DNA of 64,000 nucleotides from Tillus elongatus (taxonomy: Eukaryota; Arthropoda; Insecta; Coleoptera; Cleridae): contig OZ023265.1 in NCBI GenBank assembly GCA_964006375.1, positions 14,677,252-14,741,251 on the forward strand, given 5' to 3'. Below the pieces are notes generated by a model, which made no database searches, was not told where the DNA came from, and saw nothing but the letters and a program-made list of their open reading frames with translations. A program made the position numbers and the translations under genes. Positions 24,023 through 35,902 of the stretch are shown here, in pieces (position 1 is the first letter of the stretch; the number at the start of each line of letters is the position of its first letter).

Positions 24023-24396
24023 TTTAAACTTTTTTTCGTCTGATGCAATTTTAAAGTTATCTAATGTATTTCCAATATTTTTAACGACTTTTTGTTAGAA
24101 AAGATCAACAATGAAAGATAAATACTTGGGAAACGTTTAATACATGTTTAATAACAGCTGTCGTGGTCCTTAGTTGGTAAAACCGTTCCACAGTTAACAT
24201 AGACGTAGAGATTTGTGACAGCAGAAGAGGTTGCTTTCTTCTCTATAACTGGATTCAATTTTTATCGCATCAACAGGCAAAATAATTTTCTTTGTAAAGC
24301 GACAGAATAAGTATCTAGTTCTGTATTTAGATCAGATTTTGAGTGTTTTAAAATTTATTTATCTCAGTTAATTTTCTGGTACAAAATGTTCTTTTA

Positions 24397-25500
24397 ATAG
24401 CGAATTTTCTTATAAATGGATTTAACGAATTTTCTTTGAAGAAACCATTGCTGAGAATTTTTGTGTGAAAAATTATTAAATTGATGGAACATTTTTTAAA
24501 CGAAACCTGCTGAAAATAAAGTTTTAATGGATTTACGAGCAAATAAATGATTTTACTTTCAATTTTATTTACAGATTAGGTATATAATTTAAATTTTATG
24601 TACGCTTTTAGCAAAATTTTGTATAAAAAATATTCAGCCAGTTTTCGCAGAAATTATTTTGTGCTTCCGTAGAAATCATTTTTTGTAAGATATTTGTGTG
24701 AAATTTAGGTAATTAATGAGAAATGTTTAATGAGTTATTATAAAAAAAATATTTATGGATTTTCTTAAAACAATTGCTTGCAAATTTTCATAAGATTTTT
24801 GATATCTCGCCGAAAAAGTTTTTGGGAAGAATTATATTTTGGTAGATGGGTAAATAACTTTAAATGGTTCGTTGGCCAGGAAAATCGGACCAGTTTTTTT
24901 AATGTATTTCATTTAATTAATTTATTTAGTTTATTAAGTTTATTTAATTTATTTAATTTATTTAATATATTTAATTAATTTAATTTATTTAATTTATTTA
25001 ATTAAATTAATTTATTTAGGTTATTTAATTTATTTTTATTAGCGAATTTTCTTATAAATAAATTTAAGGAAATTTCTTTGAAGAAACATTTGTTGCGAAT
25101 GGAACATTTTTTAAACTAAAAGCGTCGAAAATATCGTAATGTTTTAATGGCTTTTCGTGAAAACAAATTATTTAATTTTCAATTTTAATTACAGATTAGG
25201 TATAACTTCAATTTTATGCGTTCTATTAGCAAAATTTTGTCTAAAAAATATTTAGTCAGTTTTTGCAGAAATTTTTTTGTGCTTGCGTCGAAATCATTTT
25301 TTGTCATTTTTTTTTTGTGAAATTTTAGTAATTAGTGATAAATGTTTAATAACCTAAAAAAAATGTTTTCTGATTTTCTTCAAAAAATTATTTGCGAATT
25401 TTCATGAATTTTTTTTTTAAAAATTCGTCAAAAATAGGTGGGTAAATAACTTGACGAGGTTCGTTGTCCTGAAAAATCGGGCCAGTTTTTTCAAAAACGT
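24397..25500 (+). repeat. Direct duplication, ~620-bp period
   Basis: Block 24397-24900 and block 25040-25500 share TTGAAGAAAC, GGAACATTTTTTAAAC, ACAGATTAGGTATA and end with an R-type GTTCGTTG(G)CC...AATCGG(A/G)CCAG. ACAGATTAGG sits at 24571 and 25191. The two are separated by a TTTAA-rich run. Confidence 0.65.
24900..25040. repeat. (TTTAA/TTTAATTTA)n minisatellite
   Basis: Irregular pentamer repeats made only of T and A with a few G. Confidence 0.75.
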
Positions 25501-25710
25501 TCATTTTCGAAAAACTTTTGCACTTTTTCAAACAATAAGTTATTTTGATGAAACATGGCACATTGTTTTTACTATATTGGTAACTAAATTTGGTGGCTAC
25601 TTTAATTAAAGAAAGACAGATTTGTTATTAAAAACTTTGTTTTTCGAACACATTATTAGATTTTTGCATTTAACTTCGAAATGTAATGCATGTTAGTAAG
25701 AAAAGAAACT

Positions 25711-26019
25711 CAGGACGCAGCGTTATGGTAGCGAATTTTCATTATATATTTCCAATTTCAATAGCTCAATTTGCTATTTGGTTAACGTTTGTTGGCTAGG
25801 AACCAGTTTTTCCGGAACATTTTGAGTTTATTTTCGAAAAATCTTTTACATTTTCAAACAATTAAACTATTTTGATGAAATATGGTACCTTGTTTCTACT
25901 ATAAAGGTTATACTGGTAACCAAATTTCATGGCTGCTTTCGTTAAAAGAAAATACATATTTGCTATTAAAAACATTTTTATGCAAATTCACTATCATAAC
26001 GCACTTGCTGCGTCCAGAC
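25711..26019 (+). repeat. M module
   Basis: CAGGACGCAGCGTTATGG (an internal deletion of AAGTGC) to ACGCACTTGCTGCGTCCAGA. An M-like second half also precedes it (25497-25690). Confidence 0.8.
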
Positions 26020-26317
26020 TTTTTTTATCTTGTAAACTTAGCAGATATGTTACAATTGCCGGAAATTTGATGTTTACTGCTGTTTTTTTTTTTTTATGAA
26101 TTTATTAGGTCAGTTCCTTCCGTGCGGAATCGGTAGCATGAAAATACTAGGTGGTCCAAGTCGCAGATATATGTTTGATCTCAGTTGCAGTATCACGATG
26201 CCAATTCGATGTAGAGGAGGTTTATATCTACGAGGCACAGATGTTTTTGCAATATAAGTTTTACTCTATACCATACCAAAGGTACCAGCTGCGCGAGAAA
26301 CTAACTAAAATATTTGT

Positions 26318-26352
26318 TTAATTCGCTAACATAACGCACTTGCTGTGAGCAG
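26318..26352 (+). repeat. Isolated M-module right end
   Basis: AATTCGCTAACATAACGCAC then TTGCTGTGAGCAGA; terminus altered. Confidence 0.55.
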
Positions 26353-26523
26353 ATTATCTTTTATTACGTTCAAGAGCCCCACTAAACTAATAAAATTTCT
26401 TTACATTATCTAAAAATCAAATTTCGTTCACGACTGCCTATATTACTATAAGTCATAATCACAAAAAGTAAAAATGTTTTGAAATTATAAGTATTCACAA
26501 GGGTCAAATTAAATTAGGCAGTT

Positions 26524-26850
26524 TTACTTTTGTCCAATAAGCTGCCGCTTTGCTCGAGACGGACGCATATAGCGAGGACTGGGGATTATATATAGACGGG
26601 TGAAAAGGAGAGACGGAGAAGAAAACGGCCTAAAGCAAGCAGCAAACAGTGGAGCCGTCGTGTGTATTGCAGGCAACTTTCCTGCGAATTCACACAACAG
26701 GAGAACATAAACAGATAAGAGGAGCAGAAGATTTGCAGGTCCCTCTCTATATAACGTATTCCTGCTGAAGTTAGAACGCGACATGAGAAAATCGATGCAG
26801 AATTTGCGGGAGGCTTTAATATGGGTGTCCAATTTGTAATATAAAGAATG
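26524..26850 (+). promoter_or_regulatory. Possible core promoter with 5' leader
   Basis: A GC-richer island in AT-rich DNA. GGGGATTATATATAGACGGG (about 26580) has a TATA-type element followed by a purine-rich leader (GGAGAGACGGAGAAG). No downstream start codon with a credible frame was found. It could be a host promoter, a non-coding first exon, or part of an LTR. Confidence 0.2.
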
Positions 26851-26851
26851 A

Positions 26852-26902
26852 AAGTCTGGACGTAAGTGCGTTATCAGTTGGATACATACATACATACATA
26901 CA

Positions 26903-26905
<3 letters not shown>
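26852..26905. repeat. M-module left-end remnant and (TACA)n
   Basis: AGTCTGGACGTAAGTGCGTTA then five TACA units leading into the TA array. Confidence 0.6.

Positions 26906-26980
<75 letters not shown>
26906..26980. repeat. (TA)n microsatellite at a transposon left end
   Basis: Directly abuts GGGTGGCGCATTG, the start of the third Tc1/mariner-type element. Confidence 0.95.
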
Positions 26981-26984
<4 letters not shown>

Positions 26985-28590
26985 GGCGCATTGAAAACGA
27001 AACAAACGCTGACACACGTCAATTTTAATATTGAGGGGGACATGTTTTGACATAAAACTCAACTTTGTCACATCAACCCTTTAAGGGTGGTGATAACAAC
27101 ACATATATTTTAAATAGGGAACATGGGTCGAGTGTTACACCAGTTGAAAGCTCTGTCTTTTCTGAATTCAGCACACAAATTTTTTAGAAGTTTTATTAAC
27201 TCGTTTAAAAATTATTCAGAGTTGAAAATGCAAAAACGCATTTCACTCATACCGATAATAAATGTGCTGATAGTCAATGTTTTGTTGGTTTGTAAACACA
27301 AAATTGACTATCAGAACATTTCTTATCGGAATGAACGAAATGCGGTTTATTATTTCAGTTTATCGGTCGGTTTGATACTTGATAGTGCTACCGATAATTA
27401 ATTTGACAATGGTGTATTCTGTAGAAGAAAGAGTTGAAATAATTTGTCTTTTTTTCAAAAACGAAGGCTGTGCCAACCGTACAGCAAATTTGTTTAGTGA
27501 ACGACATCTGAACAGACATGTTAACAGAGAATACATTTTGGAGTTAGTTGCAAAGTTTCGATAAAGTGGTTCAGTAGCCAACAAAAAATGGGATCCTAAA
27601 CGTGAATTTCCGGTTAGAAATGAGGCTACTGAGATTGAAGTTTTAGGACAAATTGCTGCAGACCCAACTTTGAGCACGAAAAAATTGGCCACTGTTTCAA
27701 ATATCAAAAGAAGAACTATTCAGCGAATAGTGAAGCATCATAAACTTCACCCGTATAAAATTCATCTTGTACAACAACTGAATGAAGATGATTTTGATCG
27801 GCGGGAGTTTTGTGAAGTTATGACTGCACGAATAGCTGATAACGGGAACTTTCTGTTCAATATCTGTTTTTCAGACGAGTGTACGTTTTTATTAAACTCT
27901 ACAGTCAATCGTCATAATTGTCGTCATTGGGCAGATAATAATCCAAGAAATTTTCACGAACTCCACACTCAAACTCCACAGAAATTGAATGTCTGGACTG
28001 GCATTTTTGAAGACTGTTTAATCGGACCAATTTTTCTTGATGGAAATTAAAGTGGCGAAACTTATTTGAAGTTACTAGAAGATATCGTTTACCCTATACT
28101 AATTGACATTGTTGAAAATGATGATCGCTATCAAGAAAATCAATTAGTGTTTCAACAAGATGGAGCTCCTCCGCATTTTCACAACGTGTTAGGGAGTTTT
28201 TGAACAGAGAGTTTCCAGAGCAATGGATTGGGCGTAGAGGTACTATTGAGTGGCCCCCTAGATCACCGGATTTAACTCCTTTAGACTTCTTTTTATGGGG
28301 CCATTTAAAGAGTAGAATGTTCGCAAGAGAACCGGAGTCTCTGGAAGAATTACGACGACGCAATGTTGAAGAATGCCGTCTAATAACTTCAGAAATGCTC
28401 CAGAATGTCAGAGCTCGTTTTGAACAAAATTTGTACTTTTGTATGGAAGCTGGTGGTCAACAATTTGAACACTTACTTAACTGAATAAACATTTTTTAAC
28501 GTTTGGTTTTGTTTTTTTAGTTTTTTAAACTAAAAATTGACTAATTAGTGCATTTCTTATTTCAGTGAATGAAATACGTTCTTGCAACTC
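26981..28590 (+). mobile_element. Third Tc1/mariner-type (DD41D-like) element, right end lost
   Basis: Starts GGGTGGCGCATTGAAAACG after TA. An internal stretch near 27230-27285 is imperfectly inverted at 28530-28590 (GCAA(A/G)AACG(C/T)ATTTCA), the inner part of a right TIR. The right terminus is replaced by an M module at 28596, so this copy was truncated by insertion or recombination. Confidence 0.75.
27409..28484 (+). pseudogene. Dead DDE transposase of the third element
   Basis: From ATG at 27409: VYSVEERVEIICLFFKNEG (helix-turn-helix), in-frame stop near 27562, then KKLATVSNIKRRTIQRIVKH. First catalytic Asp in CFSDECTFLLNS (about 27870), then NVWTGIFEDCLIGP. A stop follows near 28048, then second Asp in FQQDGAPPHFH (about 28160), one-base deletion near 28185, then FPEQWIGRRG and SPDLTPLDFFLWGHLKS with the third Asp (about 28280). 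Allowing for the deletion, 41 residues separate the last two Asp. The least decayed of the three transposases. Confidence 0.88.
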
Positions 28591-28595
28591 CAAAA

Positions 28596-28852
28596 GTCTG
28601 CATGCAGCAAGTGTGTTATGGAAGTGAATTTCCATAAAAATATTTTTAATAGCAAATGCGAGTAGACATCAATCTGATTACCGGTATAGCCTATGTGGTA
28701 GAAACAATGTACTATATTTTACCAAAATTATTTTGGTTTGAAAATATACAAACATTTTCCGAAAATAAAACTTAAATGTTGGTTTCTTAACCAACAAAGC
28801 TTACGTTAATAGCAAATTGAGTTATTGAAATTTGAAGGATTTAATGAAAATT
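28596..28852 (-). repeat. M module, reversed, fused to a foldback arm
   Basis: Left GTCTGCATGCAGCAAGTGTG; inside, CCAACAAAGC and TGAGTTATTGAAATTTGAA are the reverse of M. It ends in TTCGGTAAATTTGCAG, the foldback arm start. Confidence 0.7.
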
Positions 28853-29045
28853 CGGTAAATTTGCAGATTAGCTCCCGAACGCTTTTCAAAAAATTGTTTT
28901 CGGAAACATTATTAGGACCCCACCTGGATGCACAAACCACAAGTTTTAGTTTCTTGTTCACACCCCCCGAGGAAGTTACGGGATACGGGACTGGGAGTGA
29001 ATAGGGGTGCTGGGCGGGGTAGGTAGTAAACAGGAAATATGATCA
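28853..29045. repeat. Single foldback arm
   Basis: GAACGCTTTTCAAAAAA, CACCCCCCGAGGAAGTTACG and AATAGGGGTGCTGGGCGGGG, as at 60660-60830. Opposite arm missing. Confidence 0.75.
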
Positions 29046-29050
29046 AAAAA

Positions 29051-29356
29051 CTCGGGACGCAGCAAGTGCGTTATGGTAGTGAATTTTCTTAAATATGTTT
29101 TTGTTGCAAATATGTCTGTTTTCTTTTTATTTAAGAAAGCAGGCATTAATTTTGGTTACCAGTATAACCTATATAGTAAAAACAATGTGCCATGTTTCAT
29201 AAAAATAACTTTATTGTGTGAAAATGTACAAAAATGTCCAAAAGTAAACTTAAAGTGTTGCCACAAAAACTCGTTTCTTGGTCAACCTTATAGGTTAATA
29301 GCAAATTGGGCTATTCAAATATGAAGCATTTGATCAAAATTCGCTACCATAACCCA
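29051..29356 (-). repeat. M module, reversed
   Basis: CTCGGGACGCAGCAAGTGCG to ATTCGCTACCATAACCCAG. Confidence 0.8.
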
Positions 29357-30161
29357 GAATTTCTTTTCTTACAAACATGCATTATATTTCGATGGAAAAT
29401 GCAATAACATAAGGCGTGTTTGATTAAAAAAATAAAAAAATTTGTATCACCAACGACTTATGGGCCACCCTATGATGGTAGAAATATTTTTTTAAGATGT
29501 AGCTCAAGACACCCTATAATTAGTATATAATTTTTTTTTCATATCTTGTATAATAACGGATATATTGAGCTTTATTGATTTTTTACGAAAATTCGACAAA
29601 AATTTTATACCATTAAACGATAAACTCTATAGCTTAGGCTACTGCCAAACATCAGAGAAAGGGTCTATTTTAAATTAATTTTCTGGAAATGTTTTAGTAA
29701 AATGAAGGTCAATGACGGTTGAAGCTAAGACTTCTGGGTTTGTAAAACATTCTTCTTGAGACATTTCCTTTCCATAGACCGTACTAGATTCAAGTTCTTT
29801 GCCTAAATGTTGCCAATTTTTGACGTTTTAAATCGCAATTTTGACATTTTGAGGAGAATCCCAATAAATTTTTATTTAAATGCCTATAACTTTTTTGTCT
29901 TTTGATCTACAGAGCTAAATTTTGGTAGGTGGCTTACGTATAATGATATAAACCCGCGTATCAAATTTGGTTGCCCTTACTTTGTTAATTTTTGAGATAT
30001 AATTTTTTTACAATTATTTTCGAAAGAAAACTCAAAATTTTCCGGGAAAACCTGGGCCGATTTTCCTGGCTAACGAGCTTGTTCAAGCCATTTGTAAAAG
30101 GAAGGTACTCACCAAATTTAATCAAAATCGGCCTATAATTTTTCGAGTTATCGGTGTGATA

Positions 30162-30163
<2 letters not shown>
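29357..30163 (-). repeat. R module, reversed, near complete
   Basis: Runs from GAATTTCTTTTCTTAC through CAACGACTTATGGGCCACC to TTTTCGAGTTATCGGTGTGA just before a TA array; exact reverse order of 57615-58406. Confidence 0.85.
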
Positions 30164-30201
<38 letters not shown>

Positions 30202-30279
30202 TTTTGAAAAAATTTCTTCAAATGACCGCTAATTAGGCCCCCCAGAATACATATCCGGGGTCAGTTTCAATTTTTATAT

Positions 30280-30366
<87 letters not shown>
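30164..30366. repeat. Two (TA)n arrays flanking an L-module fragment
   Basis: TA arrays at 30164-30198 and 30283-30366. Between them is TGAATTTTGAAAAAATTTC through TCCGGGGTCAGTTTC, an L fragment in forward orientation while the adjacent R is reversed. Confidence 0.9.
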
Positions 30367-30367
<1 letters not shown>

Positions 30368-30764
30368 TTATGCCTATGCGGAAGTAGCTGGACCATTTCG
30401 TATACCAAGTGTATAATAGCTGGACCAACCGTGCAATAGCTGGACGTCCAGCTATTAACATGCTGGTATTAATATGTACATGCGTTATTGGCTGGACCTA
30501 TTTCATGAGAACATTAAAAGTAAAAATTAATGCGCCTGTGCGGTGTTGCCAAATGCTCAAAATATTAATTCTATTTAAATATTTACATGTTTTAGTGAAT
30601 TTTATGTACACTAGGACCGCAAAAAGCATGAGGTTACTTAAGACTTTATTTAATAATAATATCTTCAGGATATTTCTTATGAATTTCTGGATTAAAAATG
30701 ATTAATGCATAAGTTACTATTCATGTAATATAGCAAAAAATCTACAGGTGGTTTGTAAAAATAA

Positions 30765-31555
30765 TGTTTTGGAAGAGACAAAATATGAATTATTTTTTGA
30801 TATTTGCATTAAATGTGCCAAAATCATAAAAACACAAAGTAATTACCAAGGCTCTAGTGTATAATAAGATTGCAAATTATATTTTGTCACCCTTTGTAAA
30901 AGTGAGAAAAATGCATATGAAGATCGGGATAGCAATTAAGACGTTTTCCAAATATTTATTATTTTATCGCATTTGCAGTTAATGTGCCAAAATCATAAAA
31001 ACAAAAAATTATTACTTAAGCCCTTATGTATGAAAAACCATGCAAATTATTTTTTGTCACCTTTTTCAAAAGCGAAAAAAATGCATATGAAGATCGGGAT
31101 AGCAATTAAGACGTTTCCGAAATATGAATTATTTTTTGATATTTGCAGTAGATGTGCCAAAATCATAAAAACAAAAAATGATTGCCAAGGTCTTAGTGTA
31201 TAATAAGATATTCAAATTATTTTTTGTCACCTTTTGAAAAAGTGAAAAAAATTCATATGAAAATCGGGATAGCAATTAAGACGTTTTCCAAATATGTATT
31301 ATTTTCTCGTATGTGTCAAAATCATAAACACCAAAAATGACTTCCAAGGCTCTAGTGTATAATAAGATATGCAAATGTTTTTTTGTCACCCTTTGCAAAA
31401 AAAAATGCATAAACAGATCCGGATAGCAATTGAGACGTTTCCGCAAATGAATTATTTTGTGACATTTGCAATTTTTTAAACAGGAATCTTTTTTTTTATA
31501 TTTACATTTAAAATCATAAAATCACAAAACTATTACCAAAGCCCTAGTGTATAAT
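30765..31555 (+). repeat. ~170-bp satellite, direct orientation, about 4-5 units
   Basis: GATCGGGATAGCAATTAAGACG recurs at about 30922, 31092 and 31260 with a 170-bp period, and a shorter unit at 31415. Each unit also carries GTGCCAAAATCATAAAAAC and TTTTTTGTCACC. Confidence 0.9.
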
Positions 31556-32284
31556 ACTACAGCATACACAACTCTCAACTCGGACAGTTTTAGAATGAAT
31601 TGAATATGATTCTATTCCTATTTTTCAAGTTGCAGAATTTTTAACGCGCTAAAATCTACAGTCACAGCATAATAATTGATTGATTATGCTGTGCTACAGT
31701 TACTTTTCAATTTTTTCTAAACATATGTTTGACAGGTCAGGTAAAAGCTTTAAAATTTGCAAAAGGAGGGTACAGAAACAGAGCTGTAAAACTTTCTTGG
31801 ATCAACGTCGTAAAAGCGGTATATCAAAGCCCAAACGTTCTTTATCTATGCGACGCTTTTATATACAAATACATAATATTTGAGAAAAAATGCTAGGTTT
31901 AATATTTGAATATGAAGAGCCACTAAACTGCTATACTAGAGTGACTAACATTAATTAGATTCTCATAATTTTTATGTTGCATTGTTCAAGTATGCAGTAC
32001 AACATAAGAAACAGTCTTCTTATGCTATGTAACCAAGATTTATGCCACTAAAAATAAGTTGCACTTTAAACCTAATTTATAGCAAATTTTTATAATAAAC
32101 ATATTCTTATAACGAGATTGGGGTAGTTTCTTTGTATACAGAACATGTTTATTAAATTTATTTAAATTCATCATTTTTCCAAAACATAATAAAAATAATC
32201 TGTATCACTCACTCACTGACTGAAGGCAAAGTCGCTTAGTAGTCGCAACGATAGGTTAAAATAAGGTGGTTTCCCGTTGCCTTT
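31556..32284. other. Spacer between the two satellite blocks
   Basis: Not satellite. It contains the CACAGCATAAT palindrome at 31663-31693 and no supported frame. Confidence 0.6.
31663..31693. repeat. CACAGCATAAT palindrome
   Basis: CACAGCATAAT, 9-base loop, ATTATGCTGTG. The same arms occur at 46113-46203. Both sides have the short direct repeat CTACAGT. Confidence 0.8.
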
Positions 32285-34060
32285 CATGTGGCACATTGAC
32301 TGAAAAAAAATACATTCTTGGAAAACCTCTTAACTGCTATCCCGATGTTTAAATTCTTTTTTTTTCTTACTTTTGCAAAGGGTGACAAAAAATAAATTTG
32401 GTGTAGTATTACATAATAGGGCCTTGGTAATGATTTTTGGTTTTGTGATATTACCACATTAACAGTAAGTATCACAGAATCATTAATGTTGAAATGAAAA
32501 ACGTGATAGTAACTATCCCGGTGTTCAAATGCATTTTTTTTTATATTTCCAAAGGGCGACAGAAAATTATTTGCATGAGCTTTTGTGCGTCAGGCCCTTA
32601 GTGATATTTTTTGTTTCTATGAATTTGGCACATTAACTGCAAATGCGAAAAAATAATACATATTTGGAAAACGTCGTAATTGCTATCCCGATTTTCATAT
32701 GCATTTTTCTCACTTTTGCAAAGGGCGACAAAAAATAATTTGCATATCTTATTATACACTAGGGCCATGGTAATCATTTTTTGTTTTTATAATTTTGGCA
32801 CATCTACTGCAAATATAAAAAAATAATTCCTATTTCGGAAACGTCTTAATTGCTATCCCGATGTTCATATGCATTTTTCTCACTTTTGCAAAAGGTGACA
32901 AAAAATAGTTTGCATCTCTTATTATACATTAGCGCCTTGGTAATCATTTTGTATTTTTATGATTTTGGCACATTTACTGCAAATATCAAAAAATATGACA
33001 TATTTCGGAAACGTTTTAATTGCTATCCAGAATTTCTTATGCGTTTTTTCACTTTTGCAAAAAGTGACAAAAAATAATTTGCATGGTTTTTCATACATAA
33101 GGGTCTTAGTAATAATTTTTTGTTTTTATGATTTTGGCACATTAACTGCCAATGCGAAAAAATAATACATATTTGGAAAACGTCTTAATTGCTATCCCGA
33201 TTTTCATATGCATTTTTCTCACTTTTGCAAAGGGTGACAAAAAATAATTTGCATATCTCATTATACACTAGTGCCTTGGTAATCATTTTTTGTTTTTATG
33301 ATTTTGGCACATCTACTGCAAATATCAAAAAATAATTCATATTTCGGAAACGTCTTAATTGCTATCCCGATCTCCATATGCATTTTTCTCACTTTTTCAA
33401 AAGGTGACAAAAAACAATTTGCATATCTTATTATGCACTAGGGCCTTGGTAATCATTTTTGGATTTTATGATTTTGGCTCATCTACTGCAAATATCAAAA
33501 AATACTTCATATTACCGAAACTTCTTAATAGTTATCCAGATCTTCATATGCATTTTTCTCACTTTTGCAAAGGGTGACAAAATATAATTTGCAATCTTAT
33601 TATACACTAGGGCCTTGGTAGTCATTTTGTGTTTATATGATTTTGGCACATCTACTGCAAATATCAAAAATTAATTCATATTTCGGAAACGTCTTAACTG
33701 CTATCCCGATCTTCGTTTTTGTGATTTTGGCACATCTACTGCAAATGCGAAAAAATAAACGTGGTAATAGCTATTTCGATCTTCATATGTACTTTTTTCA
33801 CTTTTGCAAACAGTGACAAAAAAGAATTTGCATGACTTATTATACATTAGGGCCTTGGTAATAATTTTTCGGTTTTATGATTTTGCACATTAACTGTAAA
33901 TATCAAAAAATAAGTCATATTTGAAAAAACTTAGTAATAAGTATCTCGATGTTCAAATGATTTTCTTTTATTTTCCAGAGTGTGACAAAAAATAATTTGC
34001 TTAGGTTGCTATACACTAGGTCTTTCGTAACTTGTTTTTGTGTCTATTTTTATATTGGGG
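32285..34060 (-). repeat. ~170-bp satellite, inverted orientation, about 10 units
   Basis: AATTGCTATCCCGAT and its variants recur at about 32334, 32505, 32680, 32850, 33019, 33190, 33360, 33530, 33697, 33769 and 33938. Spacing is close to 170 bp except one shortened unit near 33720. Same monomer as 30765-31555 but reversed. Confidence 0.9.
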
Positions 34061-35337
34061 CCTTGGCTTTATTCTCCAATATTTGTCATTTGGGTACATG
34101 TAACCAAAATAACAAATAATACATACTAAAATTTAGTTTTCCTCTATGACTATGTTAATAATAAACGATTGGTTTAGTGTTATTATGTTATTGCAAAACA
34201 CTTAAGACAAATTATTTTTTCTTCGGTAAGGTGTAGTAGCATATAACATTATATGGCTGGCATCTATGGCTAGTCATAAAAATTTACTACGTTGAATCCG
34301 CTTCACTGATATTGTGATCGCGACGATCCATCCCGCATTCTGCTGACCCTACGTGTAAATCTATGGCTCGGAATTTATGGATAACTTCACGCAAACTTTA
34401 TCTCAATTATATTCAGCAAACATGTCTTATCTCTGCTGCATCGAACATGATGCAAATGCAACTATGTGAATCTTAAAATGCAGCGGCTTTCCAGGAATAA
34501 AGCTTTTAAGTTATTTATTTACCAATGCTACTATTTCTACCTCTACGACTTTTTATTTATAATAAAAAATATGTACATTGTTTGCCTAAACCTGCCAGTA
34601 TAATTTTTTGACAGCTATATACATATAGCGCGAGTTTAAAACATGGAATAAATTCAGTTAATCAGATACAGCTATCTTTTTCCAATAATTCGCAGACATG
34701 TCGATAGACATTTTATGTTGCGGTGTTTTCAAAAAATAAAATAAATATCATACAGTATGTGCCAAATTTAAGGTACGACCTCATCGATATTTTTTTCAAA
34801 TCCTACCTTAGTTTGTTTTTGTTAAATAGGTTTAACCTACACATTAATTTGAAAAAAACAGCAGATTTAAATTTTTATTTATTTATTATTATAAATCTAA
34901 AGGAATAACCAGACAAGATAACCAGAAATGTGTAAAACGAATTTCAATTCCGTTTATACTACTAACAAATAGTCAATCGACAACAACCTAAGCATTTATT
35001 AAAGAAAATTGATTTAGGTTATCTATTTTTTATTTCTGTTTTTAAAATAATATAATGTATATTTTTGTGGGAAGGAATATAAACTTGGTGGTTTAGCATA
35101 AGTTGACATGTACTTTAGAAATAGCCAACAAAACAGTAGGATTGTCGGTTAAACAAATTATCGACGTCATAGCTCAAATTTGGGACAACTTCATATTATT
35201 AAGGAAAGATCACAGCTTAAAAACCACTAATTGACGTGTTCGCGCATTTGAAAAAGGTGTATTTGATTAACTGAATGTATTCTAAGTTACCAACATGCAT
35301 TGTGTAATATGGCAGTAATAATGCTGATAATTGTTTA
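34061..35337. other. Unassigned AT-rich stretch
   Basis: No repeat family or coding domain recognised. Confidence 0.4.
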
Positions 35338-35675
35338 TCTTTTTTTGTCCTTTCCTCAACGGCAACGTATTTCTGCGACTATGGCCAATCACCGACGACA
35401 GGGAGCACTTTCAACTCACTTTCCTTTAAATTTGGCCAACCCTCGTTTTTCTATAAGGAGGGTAGGGATATTCAGCGTGCCCAACCTCGCACGGTACACT
35501 GGACTAACGACTTCACGACTCCTCAGTGAATCGGAACCTGCAGAAATTCAACCTGCTCCAACTAAATGATAATTTTACAGTAGGGGCTGAAAAAATGAAT
35601 GGGGAACCCTGGAAATCGAACGCAGTACCCTTGGATCCAGCGGCATACTTTCCTAGCACTGGATCAATCAGGCTT
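35338..35675 (-). repeat. SINE copy 3 with degenerate tRNA-like head
   Basis: Antisense. Body GCGACTATGGCCAATCACCG and GCGTGCCCAACCTCGCACGG. Toward 35675 the head reads, on the minus strand, GATCCAGTGCTAGG (A-box position) and GCGTTCGATTTCCAGG (B box). Confidence 0.75.
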
Positions 35676-35902
35676 TTTGATAATAATTGTAAAATATCTT
35701 TTGCAACAGATGGATACAATTATCTAAAATATATAACTCTATAACACTAAAAGTAGATCTCGTAAGTTTATAGAACAACAGTCATTATACACCTTGTCCT
35801 ATTTTCGAATTAAGTTTTTGTGTTATCTTCTAAAAAAAGCAGGAGTTGGATTAATTTTAATTCAAAATACTATATTACAAACAAACAAAAAAGGTACGAA
35901 AG

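Noticed and set aside
32850..33577. Repeated small frames (MLSRCSYAFFSLLQKV type) as a gene family
   Set aside because: They are frame readings of the ~170-bp satellite monomer.
30765..34060. CRISPR-like array
   Set aside because: The whole monomer repeats without short conserved repeats separated by unique spacers, and the genome is eukaryotic.
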